A stretch of 40,206 nucleotides of DNA from Neobacillus driksii (GTDB lineage Bacteria > Bacillota > Bacilli > Bacillales > Cytobacillaceae): assembly GCF_013409995.1 (NCBI RefSeq), contig NZ_JACCBX010000023.1, positions 1 through 40,206 on the forward strand, written 5' to 3'. Shown here one piece after another: positions 15,598 to 23,992 of this stretch (its first letter is position 1; every line of letters starts with the position of its first letter). Below the pieces are notes generated by a model. It was given only the letters and a program-made list of their open reading frames with translations. It ran no database searches and was not told the origin of the DNA. The translations under genes and the position numbers were made by a program.

Positions 15598-16779
15598 TTG
15601 AAGTATATACTGTTTCTAGCTGCAATCGTTATCATCTTTTTGTTAGCCTATATCGTAAGTAACAATAAGAAAAGGATTAAGGTTAAACCGCTTGTCACTA
15701 TGCTTGTACTGCAGCTCATTTTTGCTTTTTTGCTGCTTAATACTGAGGTCGGATTTGTCATTATTACAGCTGTCTCTACATTGTTTGACCATCTTTTAAG
15801 CTACGCAGCAGAGGGAATTAACTTTGTATTTGGAGGAATGGCGAATGAAGGTGCTGGACCATTTTTCTTAAATGTACTGCTGCCAATCGTGTTTATTTCT
15901 GTGTTAATCGGGATTGCTCAGCATATTAGAATCCTTCCAATTATCATACGCTATCTTGGAATTGTATTAAGTAAGGTAAATGGTTTAGGTAAATTGGAAT
16001 CCTATAATGCTGTTGCATCTGCAGTTTTCGGTCAATCTGAGGTATTTATTTCAGTAAAAAAACAGCTTCCTTATATACCTCAGCACCGCCTTTATACTTT
16101 ATGTACGTCCGCGATGTCAACGGTATCTGCCTCAATATTAGGGGCATATATGACGATGATCGATCCGAAATATGTGATTACCGCATTGGTGTTAAACTTA
16201 TTTGGCGGATTTATGATTGCAAACGTTATTAATCCCTATGAAGTTCCAGCGGAGGAAGACATAATTGATATTCAAGAAGGAGAAAAACAAACTTTCTTCG
16301 AAGTTCTTGGAGAATATATTATGGATGGATTCAAGGTGGCTATTATTGTGGGAGCCATGCTAATCGGTTTTGTTGCTTTAATTAGCATGATTAACCATAT
16401 ATTTGAAGCCATTTTCGGCATTAGCTTCCAGATGGTCTTAGGTTATATCTTCGCGCCGCTTGCGTTTATCGTTGGAATTCCTGCAGTCGATATGGTTGAA
16501 GCCGGTACGATAATGGCAACCAAATTATTATCAAATGAATTTGTAGCGATGATGGATTTAGCAAAGATTTCAGACTCTCTATCAAGTCGCACCGTTGGCA
16601 TTATATCAGTGTTTCTTGTATCGTTTGCAAACTTCTCCTCGATTGGAATTATTACGGGTGCAGTTAAGGGTCTTAATGAGGCGAAGGGAAATCAAGTAGC
16701 AAAGTTTGGATTAAAATTACTATATGGAGCAACACTCGTAAGCTTATTAACAGCCGCAATAACGAGTATAATGCTTTAA
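15598..16779 (+). CDS. nupC: Nucleoside:cation symporter NupC (CNT family)
   Basis: Inner-membrane concentrative nucleoside transporter importing nucleosides with protons or sodium. It matches B. subtilis NupC along its length: AAEGINFVFGG, NVLLPIVFISVLIGI, SYNAVASAVFGQSEVFISVKK (substrate site), STVSASILGAYMTM, EYIMDGFKVA and FANFSSIGIITGAVKGLNE. An ATG at 15592 (MCLKYIL) is only 4 bases from GGAG. TTG 15598 lies 7 bases past GAGAGG, gives MKYIL and exactly 393 residues like the B. subtilis protein, so it is preferred with modest confidence. In B. subtilis nupC sits with dra and pdp; here it is alone. Confidence 0.92.
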   Translation: MKYILFLAAIVIIFLLAYIVSNNKKRIKVKPLVTMLVLQLIFAFLLLNTEVGFVIITAVSTLFDHLLSYAAEGINFVFGGMANEGAGPFFLNVLLPIVFISVLIGIAQHIRILPIIIRYLGIVLSKVNGLGKLESYNAVASAVFGQSEVFISVKKQLPYIPQHRLYTLCTSAMSTVSASILGAYMTMIDPKYVITALVLNLFGGFMIANVINPYEVPAEEDIIDIQEGEKQTFFEVLGEYIMDGFKVAIIVGAMLIGFVALISMINHIFEAIFGISFQMVLGYIFAPLAFIVGIPAVDMVEAGTIMATKLLSNEFVAMMDLAKISDSLSSRTVGIISVFLVSFANFSSIGIITGAVKGLNEAKGNQVAKFGLKLLYGATLVSLLTAAITSIML

Positions 16780-16780
16780 A

Positions 16781-16818
16781 AATAAGGCTGCCTGGAGTTT
16801 ACTCCAAGCAGCCTTATT
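16781..16818. terminator. Shared terminator of nupC and gltT
   Basis: A long, almost perfect hairpin, AATAAGGCTGC/GCAGCCTTATT extended by TGGAGT/ACTCCA, lies between the convergent nupC and gltT genes. T runs are short on both sides, but the stem is strong and suits bidirectional termination. Confidence 0.8.
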
Positions 16819-16839
16819 TCATGGCTCTTTTCTCAATAT

Positions 16840-18117
16840 TTATTGAATAGCAGGCTTTGCTTGCTTTACTTCATTTATATATTTCTCAGCTTTTTCTGAG
16901 TCATATTGCTTTTCCCATTTTGACATGACAACCGCAGCAAGTGAATTTCCAACGACATTTACCACCGTACGTGCCATATCTAAAATACGATCGATACCAG
17001 CAATAAAAGCCAAGCCTTCAAGCGGTATTCCAACCGTTCCCAAGGTAGCTAATAAAACAACGAACGATACACCAGGAACCCCGGCAATCCCTTTTGACGT
17101 TACCATTAGTACAAGCATAAGCGATAGTTGCTGGCTGAGGGAAAGATCAATGCCGTACATTTGCGCGATAAAAATCGCTGCTAATGCTTGATAAAGGGTA
17201 GACCCGTCAAGGTTAAATGAATACCCAGTCGGAATCACGAAAGCTGTGATGGCCTTAGGGCAGCCAAAGCGCTCCATTTTTTCCATTACTTTAGGGAGAA
17301 CTGCTTCAGAGCTTGCTGTCGAATAAGCAAGAATTAATTCATCTTTAAGAATACGGAATAGGTTAAAAATATTAACACCGACTAGCTTAGCAACAAATCC
17401 TAAAACGACTAGAATAAAGAAGACCATCGCTCCGTATACCGTAAAAATTAATTTGCTTAAAGGAATTAATGACGAAACCCCAAAGGTGGAAACCGTTACA
17501 CCGATAAGGGCAAAAACACCGAAGGGAGCAAATTTCATGATTTGATTTGTCACATAAAACATGGCTTCAGCTGTTCCTTGGAAAAAGGCTAACACTGGTT
17601 TTCCTTTCTCACCAATAGCTGCAACCCCTAGACCAAAAAAGACAGAAAAGAAAATAATGGCAAGCATATCTCCTTCTACGAGTGATTCAAATAAATTTTG
17701 AGGGACAATATTAACAAATGTATCTGCGAAACTGTGGGTTTCCACTTGTTCTGTTGTAGAAACATAGCCGCCAATATCCTTCTTGCTCAAGTGTTCCATA
17801 TCAATGCCAGTACCAGGATGAAATAGGTTGGCTGCACCTAATCCGATAATAATAGCAATGGTAGTAATAATTTCAAAATAAAGAATCGTTTTACCGCCTA
17901 AAGACCCAAGCTTTTTAATATCACCTACACTAGCAACCCCAACAATTAGAGAAGAAACTACGATTGGGATGACAATCATTTTTATTAAGCGGATAAAGAT
18001 GGTACCAATTGGTTGTAAATATGTTTGCACCTCAGGGTTTCCGTAAAAAATCGCACCTACAGCAATCCCGAGGATTAATCCGACTAAAATTTGCCACGCT
18101 AAACCAAACTTTTTCAA
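16840..18117 (-). CDS. gltT: Glutamate:proton/sodium symporter GltT
   Basis: Dicarboxylate/amino acid:cation symporter taking up glutamate and aspartate. The 425 residues align with B. subtilis GltT (429). They show eight membrane helices, the serine-rich re-entrant hairpin with YSTASSEAVLPKVMEKMERFG, the GYSFNLDGSTLYQALAAIFIAQ substrate helix, and KGIAGVPGVSFVVLLATL. The start is TTG, 8 bases after AAAGGA on the minus strand. It has its own promoter (18177-18206). Confidence 0.94.
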   Translation of the reverse strand: MKKFGLAWQILVGLILGIAVGAIFYGNPEVQTYLQPIGTIFIRLIKMIVIPIVVSSLIVGVASVGDIKKLGSLGGKTILYFEIITTIAIIIGLGAANLFHPGTGIDMEHLSKKDIGGYVSTTEQVETHSFADTFVNIVPQNLFESLVEGDMLAIIFFSVFFGLGVAAIGEKGKPVLAFFQGTAEAMFYVTNQIMKFAPFGVFALIGVTVSTFGVSSLIPLSKLIFTVYGAMVFFILVVLGFVAKLVGVNIFNLFRILKDELILAYSTASSEAVLPKVMEKMERFGCPKAITAFVIPTGYSFNLDGSTLYQALAAIFIAQMYGIDLSLSQQLSLMLVLMVTSKGIAGVPGVSFVVLLATLGTVGIPLEGLAFIAGIDRILDMARTVVNVVGNSLAAVVMSKWEKQYDSEKAEKYINEVKQAKPAIQ

Positions 18118-18176
18118 AGTATCAATCCTTTCGACTTAAATCTATAGTTTCCGACAAAAAAACATGTATCTTGTCT

Positions 18177-18206
18177 ATTTTATTTTCTAACCTGTTTAAT
18201 TGTCAA
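18177..18206 (-). promoter_or_regulatory. gltT promoter
   Basis: On the minus strand TTGACA (18206-18201), 18-base spacer, TAAAAT (18182-18177), about 60 bases before gltT. Confidence 0.75.
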
Positions 18207-18221
18207 ATGAAGCTTTGATGA

Positions 18222-18254
18222 CAAAAAAACAACCACTGTATCAATTAGTAGTTG
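18222..18254 (-). terminator. dedA terminator
   Basis: On the minus strand the stem CAACTACT/AGTGGTTG (one G-U pair) is followed by seven T residues. The stem begins inside the last codons of dedA. Confidence 0.8.
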
Positions 18255-18837
18255 TTTTCTTTGTTTTCTTTATTAAGAAATAAATGACACCAAGAATAAC
18301 GGCACCGATAATAATAGGCATCGTATACTGCGCAGCATATTCTTTAATATGCGACCAATTTTCCCCTAACGCATGCCCTAAATAAAGGAATAGGATGGTC
18401 CAAGGAATAACGGCTGCTACCGTATAAAGAGTAAATTTTGTCGCAGACATTTTAGCAATCCCAGCAGGAATGGATATCGCATGTCGGACAACTGGAATAA
18501 ATCGGGCGAAGAAAATGACGCCGACTCCATATTTCCGAAACCATTGCTCAGAAAGGTCAATTTGCTTCTTTTTAATAAAAACATACTTACCGTATTTTTC
18601 TAGGAATGGACGTCCACCATAATAACCAGCCCAATAGAGAAATAACTGTGCCAGGGTTCCACCAATCGTTCCTGCAATGACCGCGCCAGGATATCCGAGG
18701 ATCCCCTCAGAAATCATATAACCGCCATACCCTAAGACTATTTCGCTTGGAATAACTTCTATCATTAACCCTAGTGCTATTCCGAAGTATCCTAACTCTG
18801 ATAAGAACTCTAAAACAGAGAAAATAAATTCTTTCAT
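18241..18837 (-). CDS. DedA-family membrane protein
   Basis: A 198-residue polytopic protein of the DedA (SNARE-associated) family; members act in membrane homeostasis and several are undecaprenyl-phosphate or lipid flippases. Family marks are E-V-I-P-S-E-I-V-L near the start, G-x-x-x-G-x-x-x-G in the AGTIGGTLAQ helix, GRPFLEKYGKY, and F-x-A-R-F-x-P-x-x-R-H with GIAKM. AAGGTGGA precedes the ATG. It could recycle wall-precursor carriers together with the neighbouring SEDS gene, but that is inference. Which of the several Bacillus DedA paralogues it corresponds to cannot be told. Confidence 0.88.
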   Translation of the reverse strand: MKEFIFSVLEFLSELGYFGIALGLMIEVIPSEIVLGYGGYMISEGILGYPGAVIAGTIGGTLAQLFLYWAGYYGGRPFLEKYGKYVFIKKKQIDLSEQWFRKYGVGVIFFARFIPVVRHAISIPAGIAKMSATKFTLYTVAAVIPWTILFLYLGHALGENWSHIKEYAAQYTMPIIIGAVILGVIYFLIKKTKKTTTN

Positions 18838-18902
18838 ATTCCACCTTCACTTTTGTAAATGTTTTTGCTTTTTTAAGTTTATAACAGATTCAATAATAAT
18901 GA

Positions 18903-18928
18903 AATAAAAACAGCGGAATATGCCGCTT
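18903..18928 (-). terminator. Terminator of the rodA-like gene
   Basis: Minus-strand stem AGCGG/CCGCT with a 6-base loop followed by GTTTTTATTT, directly after the rodA-like stop. Confidence 0.75.
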
Positions 18929-18936
18929 CTCCTCGC

Positions 18937-20118
18937 TTAGCTACTTAAGGACCTTGAAGATGAGAACATGTAGTTACGATGATGGAAGCGAATGCTGTAG
19001 ACGATTCCCATTGCAAACATATTACCCATTAATGAACTTCCGCCGTAGCTAATAAACGGTAAAGGAATCCCGGTAATCGGGAGCACCTGGATGGTCATGC
19101 CGACATTTTGGAATACATGGAAAGTGAGCATAGAGATAATGCCAGTACACACATATGTATTAAACGGATCATTCGTATCCAATGCGGTTTTAATTAAGTG
19201 ATAAATTAATAGAAAGAACAATCCGATAACGATACTTCCGCCTACAAACCCATATTCCTCTCCAATCACACTAAATATAAAATCTGTGTGTCCTTCAGGA
19301 ATATACACCTCTCGATTGCCAAAACCTTTTCCAGTTATCAGTCCAGACCCAATGGCACTTAATGATTTCAACAAATGATAGCCTGAGCTGCTTGAATGAT
19401 TAAACGGGTCAAGCCATGCATAAATTCGATTAAATTTGTATTCTTGTACATGTAAATATTTTTCAAGTATGTCAGGTCTTTGGACGACCAAGTAAATAAT
19501 GAAAACAGCTAATGAAGCACCGGTACTAAAGATAGGTAAAATAATCCTCCATGTGATCCCCGATACTAAAATGAATCCTACTAATATCGACAAAAGGACA
19601 AGAGAAGTGCCTAAATCATTTTGCTTCATAATAAAGATGATTGGCACAAAAGTAGTGATTACCAACTTAAGCAATAACCAAAAATCTCTTTTAAATGTTT
19701 TTTCAAGATATTTCTCTTGATGCTGAGTTGCGACAGTGCTAAGTGCTAAAATCAGAAATGTTTTGACAAATTCTGATGGTTGAATCGAACCGAGAGGTGT
19801 AATAAACCAGCTTTTGGCACCATTTCTAATGGGAGCGATGCTTTCAGGGGCAGCAAGGACACCAATGAGTAACAAAAGTCCAAATCCATACAAGTACCAG
19901 GAAAGCCGCCTATATTGAATACTGTCAAAAAGAATGGTAATGGAAATGATCGCTGCGCCAACCACATACCAGAAAGTTTGCTTGACTAAGAAATTTTCAT
20001 CGTACTGACCAGCTGTTTGTGCACTATAAATTCCTAAGCAACTAACGAGAAAAAGTAGAAACAATATTAATGTTAACGTCCAATCAAAGCGATCCACTTT
20101 TTTTGTGAGTTTGTCCAT
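18937..20118 (-). CDS. RodA-like SEDS peptidoglycan glycosyltransferase
   Basis: SEDS-family polymerase of lipid II into glycan strands, with about ten membrane helices. Family motifs are PSEFVKTFLIL, KQNDLGTSLVLL, YKFNRIYAWLDPF, the extracellular catalytic region EGHTDFIFSVIGEE (the acidic residue after HT is the proposed base) and GIPLPFISYGGSS. A longer frame begins at 20163 but has no ribosome site; the ATG at 20118 (MDKLTKKVDRFDW) gives 393 residues, the length of B. subtilis RodA. The only upstream site is a poor GGTGTGG. It could be RodA itself or another SEDS paralogue; ddl and murF lie nearby. Confidence 0.86.
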   Translation of the reverse strand: MDKLTKKVDRFDWTLTLILFLLFLVSCLGIYSAQTAGQYDENFLVKQTFWYVVGAAIISITILFDSIQYRRLSWYLYGFGLLLLIGVLAAPESIAPIRNGAKSWFITPLGSIQPSEFVKTFLILALSTVATQHQEKYLEKTFKRDFWLLLKLVITTFVPIIFIMKQNDLGTSLVLLSILVGFILVSGITWRIILPIFSTGASLAVFIIYLVVQRPDILEKYLHVQEYKFNRIYAWLDPFNHSSSSGYHLLKSLSAIGSGLITGKGFGNREVYIPEGHTDFIFSVIGEEYGFVGGSIVIGLFFLLIYHLIKTALDTNDPFNTYVCTGIISMLTFHVFQNVGMTIQVLPITGIPLPFISYGGSSLMGNMFAMGIVYSIRFHHRNYMFSSSRSLSS

Positions 20119-20245
20119 ATGCCACACCCAATTTTGTCTATTTATATAGTGATATGCTAACAAAGAAAAGATTTGGTAACAATATATTTAGGAAATTTAT
20201 TACAAGAGCTTTACTATTATGACGATTCTTCAAAAGAATTTGTTT

Positions 20246-20278
20246 CAAAAAATAAAACACGGTCTAATGGACCGTGTT
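20246..20278 (-). terminator. mgtE terminator
   Basis: Minus-strand perfect stem AACACGGTC/GACCGTGTT with a 5-base loop followed by TTATTTTTT. The stem overlaps the mgtE stop codon. Confidence 0.88.
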
Positions 20279-21635
20279 ACATGAGATAGTTAAGGAACAT
20301 AGTTGCAATTCCAAAGTAAGTGAGTAATGAAAAAATATCATTAATCGTCGTAATTAACGGACCAGATGCCACGGCTGGATCAATATTTAATCGAAATAAA
20401 ATCAGGGGGATAATTGTACCAGCAAGGGTGCCAATAACAAGCGTAAAGAAAAGTGACACACCAACTACAGCACCTAAGATAAAGCTTCCTTGCCATACAT
20501 AAGCAATGATCGATATTAGGATGGCGCAGGTAATCCCGATTGTCACACCGACACCTAGTTCACGGGTAATTAAACGTAGGATGACTCCTTTTTCAATATC
20601 ATGAGTAATAAGTCCTCTTACAACAACAGCTAGTGATTGAGTACCGGTATTACCGGTCATTCCTGCAATCATTGGCATAAAAAAGGCTATGGCGACTACC
20701 TGCTCCAATGTATTTTCAAAGCTTGAGATAATGCTGCCAGAAATGAGCCCTATAAATAAAAGCAAAATCAGCCATGGAAGCCTCCTTGCAGCTGCAACAA
20801 ATGTCTTTGTATCAAAGTCAATGGATTTCCCAGAAGCTGATAATTTTTCTATATCCTCATTTGCTTCTTTAATAACGACGTCAATAATATCATCGACGGT
20901 TACAATACCGACAAGCATATTACTCTCATCCACTACGGGAATCGCTAGAAAGTCGTATCGTTCCGTCATTCGGGCCACTAACTCTTGGTCCGTGGTGACA
21001 GAAACGGAAATGACGCGTTCATACATAATATTATTTATTTTTTCATCAATACCTGCCAACAGTAAATCGCGATAAGAAACAACACCAACCAGCTTTCTCT
21101 GTTCATCGACGACATATAGGTAGTTAATAGATTCAGCAAACTCAGCAAACGTTTTTAACTTTTCGACTGCCTCTCTAACGGTATAGTAACTTCGAATCCA
21201 AACAAAGCGATTGGTCATCAATCTTCCTGCTGTTTCAGGAGGGTAATTCATGATATCGGTAACGGCTTTAGACTCTTCCACTTTCATACCGGAGAGCAGT
21301 GACTCTTTTTTCTCTGGTGACAGTTCATCTAAGAGAAGGGCCAAATCATCGTTGTCCATTAAATCAAGGACCTTGCTGGATTTCTCAATTCCAAGCTTAT
21401 TTAACACCTCAAGTTGTTCTTCTTTTTCAAGTTCCTGCATCAGGTCAGCAAGGACTTCATTGTTTAAAAATAAAAGAAAACGGAGTTTATGCTTTTCTGG
21501 CAAATCTTCATATATTTTTGCCGTATCATAGGGCTGCAATTCTTCGAGTATCGTTATAAAGTCAGTCTTTTTGTTTTCTTTCAACAATTTAATAATATGG
21601 AGAGTTATTTCGTCTTGCGTCATCTCTTTAATCAT
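20277..21635 (-). CDS. mgtE: Magnesium transporter MgtE
   Basis: Magnesium channel/transporter of the inner membrane gated by cytosolic Mg2+. The N-terminal MgtE_N helical domain (about 10-125, with L-P-E-K-H and LLDELSPEKKESLL) is followed by two CBS domains (about 135-255, with VDEQRKLVGVVSYRDLLL and VDESNMLVGIVTVDDIIDV) and five membrane helices including MIAGMTGNTGTQSLAVVVRGL. A frame from GTG 21644 starts 1 base after AAGGAG; ATG 21635 is 10 bases away and is preferred (452 residues). The upstream region shows no M-box leader, unlike B. subtilis mgtE. Confidence 0.94.
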   Translation of the reverse strand: MIKEMTQDEITLHIIKLLKENKKTDFITILEELQPYDTAKIYEDLPEKHKLRFLLFLNNEVLADLMQELEKEEQLEVLNKLGIEKSSKVLDLMDNDDLALLLDELSPEKKESLLSGMKVEESKAVTDIMNYPPETAGRLMTNRFVWIRSYYTVREAVEKLKTFAEFAESINYLYVVDEQRKLVGVVSYRDLLLAGIDEKINNIMYERVISVSVTTDQELVARMTERYDFLAIPVVDESNMLVGIVTVDDIIDVVIKEANEDIEKLSASGKSIDFDTKTFVAAARRLPWLILLLFIGLISGSIISSFENTLEQVVAIAFFMPMIAGMTGNTGTQSLAVVVRGLITHDIEKGVILRLITRELGVGVTIGITCAILISIIAYVWQGSFILGAVVGVSLFFTLVIGTLAGTIIPLILFRLNIDPAVASGPLITTINDIFSLLTYFGIATMFLNYLM

Positions 21636-21676
21636 GTGCTGCACGCTCCTTCCTAACGGTGCGTTTTAATCTCTCT

Positions 21677-21747
21677 ATACATGTATGTAAAAAATGAGTT
21701 GTTGATAATCCTGAAGTTAATACTAGTATCGAGTTTAAAACTAGTAT
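21677..21747. promoter_or_regulatory. Palindromes between mgtE and the divergent 258-residue gene
   Basis: The nearly 300-base divergent spacer holds ATACATGTAT (21677-21686), ATACTAGTAT (21720-21729) and ACTAGTAT (21740-21747). The first two are perfect 10-base palindromes, and the last two also form an inverted pair. They could be operator sites; no regulator is identified. Nothing else is clear in 21645-21942. Confidence 0.4.
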
Positions 21748-21942
21748 GTGTTATTCACAAGGCAATCAAGCTAACTGTTTCAAAAGTATCACAAATATCT
21801 TTTGAATTGTAAAAGAATTGAAATAAGCTATTTGGACTATTAATGATAAAATAGTGGAAGATTGGTTAATAATGATTAGCACCTAAATGAGTACTTTTTC
21901 TCATTATCATAGATTTTATTTTCCTGATCGGAGGAGTTTGCT

Positions 21943-22719
21943 TTGAAAAAGCATCATCAAGACATACAGGATCTCGTCTATGTCCACTTAAATCAAAATG
22001 ATCAGTATGTACTATCTTACGGTATTGAATTTGCTGAATTTGCTGCTGCTTTTTCGGGAACAATGAATCATTTGTTGTTATTAAAACATCGCTTTGAAGA
22101 CGGTGATTTTAATATGCATACTCTGCTTGAATATTGTCCGGACGAGAGAATTAATAAGCTTGCTGCTGATGATATATATGGTTACGGTGATTTTTGCTGG
22201 ATTGACTTTGTTGAAGAAGAAGGATTAAATGAACTAACAGGACAAGAAATTGCGGAATTATTATATTTGGGACACCAAAAGCAGCATTTAAAACTGCCTT
22301 TTTATAATAAGCTTGGAAACCGTTTTGTTTACTTGGCGCACGATGATGGATTCTTTAATAAAGTATATTATCGAAGTTTTAAGGACTTTTTTCATCTTTT
22401 AAGTTATGCCCTTTCCATTAAATTAGGAGAATTGAAACTAGAAAAGACACTTTTAGGGCTTAGAAAGAAACGTACATATCCACCTATTAATAAGGAAATT
22501 CTCCTATCCTTAACGCCTTTTATAAAAGAGGGTATCTGTATCTCTTTACGGGATGTCGATCATCAGCGCAACAAGCTGGAAATCCCGATTTGGGTAATAG
22601 GTGATTTTGCCTCAATGGATGATATGTACGAGGAATATCAACAAATCTCAAGCGAGAACTGTCATGCCAAAATCATCTTTGATAAAAAAACAAAAGAATG
22701 GAAGCTTACCGTTATTTAA
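21943..22719 (+). CDS. Uncharacterised 258-residue protein
   Basis: I do not recognise the family. The protein is soluble by composition, without signal peptide or membrane helix, and rich in aromatic residues. Notable segments are GYGDFCWIDFVEEEGLNELTG (about 81-101), a ring of histidines and tyrosines near GHQKQHLKLPFYNKLGNRFVYLAHDDGFF, and a C-terminal domain with CISLRDVDHQRNKLEIPIWV and ending KIIFDKKTKEWKLTVI. TTG start 6 bases after GGAGGAG. Coding character is supported by the good ribosome site, codon pattern and a terminator placed at its stop. It is divergent from mgtE and upstream of ddl. Confidence 0.82.
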   Translation: MKKHHQDIQDLVYVHLNQNDQYVLSYGIEFAEFAAAFSGTMNHLLLLKHRFEDGDFNMHTLLEYCPDERINKLAADDIYGYGDFCWIDFVEEEGLNELTGQEIAELLYLGHQKQHLKLPFYNKLGNRFVYLAHDDGFFNKVYYRSFKDFFHLLSYALSIKLGELKLEKTLLGLRKKRTYPPINKEILLSLTPFIKEGICISLRDVDHQRNKLEIPIWVIGDFASMDDMYEEYQQISSENCHAKIIFDKKTKEWKLTVI

Positions 22720-22748
22720 TCTCTCCATTTCTCTGGAGAGATTTTCTT
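22718..22748 (+). terminator. Terminator of the 258-residue gene
   Basis: Nine-pair stem AATCTCTCC/GGAGAGATT with an 8-base loop and a T-rich tail, starting inside the stop codon. Confidence 0.85.
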
Positions 22749-22846
22749 TGTGTTAGTGTAATCGGTAGTTTTTAGCCAAGCTGTAGGTTTCATAAAATAA
22801 TAAAAGTGATAAAATAAAATCGTGAATACGAAAATGGAGGTTTAGT

Positions 22847-23929
22847 ATGAAAACAAAAATTGGTTTATTATACGGCGGTAAATCCGCTGAACATAAAGTA
22901 TCGTTACAAACAGCTCTTGCGGTCATTAAGGCGCTCGATCTTGAAAAATTTGAAATTCATCCGATTTACATAAATGTAGAAGGTCAGTGGATAAAGGGAC
23001 CCCAGCTAACTGCTCCAGCAGAAAATGTCAAGGCACTAGAATTTTCAAATGAAAACCAGTTATCGCCTTTATCATTGGCACCCACTCTTTTCAGCAATAG
23101 TGAAAAACAAAATAACGAACCATTAGACGTTATTTTCCCACTGCTCCATGGACCAAATGGTGAGGATGGGACGGTTCAAGGATTATTGGAATTGTTAAAC
23201 CTGCCATATGTCGGCAATGGTGTATTGGCTTCCGCTGCGGGTATGGATAAAGTTATGATGAAAAATGTATTTGCACAAGCTGGACTCGCGCAAGTAAATT
23301 ATGTAGCCTTCATTCGAACGGAATGGGAAAAGGCAAGAGATTCGGTCTATGCAAAAGTAGAAGAGCAACTAGGCTACCCTTGTTTTGTAAAACCGGCAAA
23401 CTTAGGCTCGAGTGTTGGAATTAGTAAATGTACAAATAGAACGGAATTAGAAGCAGCCTTTGTAGAAGCATTTCAGTTTGACCGAAAAGTAATCATTGAA
23501 GAAGGTGTTACCGCCCGTGAAATCGAAGTAGGTATCCTTGGAAACGATGATCCAAAGTGTTCGATTGCAGGTGAAATTGTTCCGAAAAAGGATTTTTATG
23601 ATTATAAAGCGAAATATGAAGATGGTGATACGGCTTTAATCATACCTGCGGATGTAACCGAAGAAGAGTATCAACAAATTAAAGAGATGGCAATTCAGGC
23701 TTTTAAAGCGTTAGATTGCTCAGGTCTTGTACGTGCAGATTTCTTCTTAACTAAGGACGGTAAGGCCTTAATTAATGAAGTAAATACAATGCCGGGCTTC
23801 ACGCCATTTAGCATGTTCCCGCTGTTATGGAAGCATACAGGTGTTGAGTACCCACAATTAATTGAAACATTGGTAGACCTTGCAAAAGAACGCCATGCCG
23901 AGAAGCAAAATATTAAATATACCTTCTAG
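22847..23929 (+). CDS. ddl: D-alanine-D-alanine ligase
   Basis: Joins two D-alanines with ATP to make the peptidoglycan terminal dipeptide. The 360 residues belong to the ATP-grasp superfamily. N-terminal LLYGGKSAEHKVSL, HGPNGEDGTVQGLLE, the ATP-binding VKPANLGSSVGISK, the omega loop DFYDYKAKY with the tyrosine typical of D-Ala (not D-lactate) ligases, and C-terminal NEVNTMPGFTPFSMFP are all present. TGGAGG precedes the ATG. MurF, its downstream partner enzyme, follows after a short hairpin. Alr, which supplies D-alanine, lies about 9 kb away in the same window. Confidence 0.97.
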   Translation: MKTKIGLLYGGKSAEHKVSLQTALAVIKALDLEKFEIHPIYINVEGQWIKGPQLTAPAENVKALEFSNENQLSPLSLAPTLFSNSEKQNNEPLDVIFPLLHGPNGEDGTVQGLLELLNLPYVGNGVLASAAGMDKVMMKNVFAQAGLAQVNYVAFIRTEWEKARDSVYAKVEEQLGYPCFVKPANLGSSVGISKCTNRTELEAAFVEAFQFDRKVIIEEGVTAREIEVGILGNDDPKCSIAGEIVPKKDFYDYKAKYEDGDTALIIPADVTEEEYQQIKEMAIQAFKALDCSGLVRADFFLTKDGKALINEVNTMPGFTPFSMFPLLWKHTGVEYPQLIETLVDLAKERHAEKQNIKYTF

Positions 23930-23937
23930 ATTACAAT

Positions 23938-23963
23938 GACACGGCTGGGTGCCGTGTCTTTAT
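23938..23963 (+). terminator. Hairpin between ddl and murF
   Basis: Perfect 8-pair stem GACACGGC/GCCGTGTC with a 5-base loop, followed by only TTTATT. It may be a weak terminator or attenuator that lets part of the ddl transcript reach murF; no separate murF promoter is evident in the 63-base gap. Confidence 0.65.
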
Positions 23964-23992
23964 TAAAATTCCCAACCAACTGGAGGATTGAC

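Noticed and set aside
21645..21942. M-box (ykoK) magnesium riboswitch before mgtE
   Set aside because: None of the conserved core segments is visible in the minus-strand leader.
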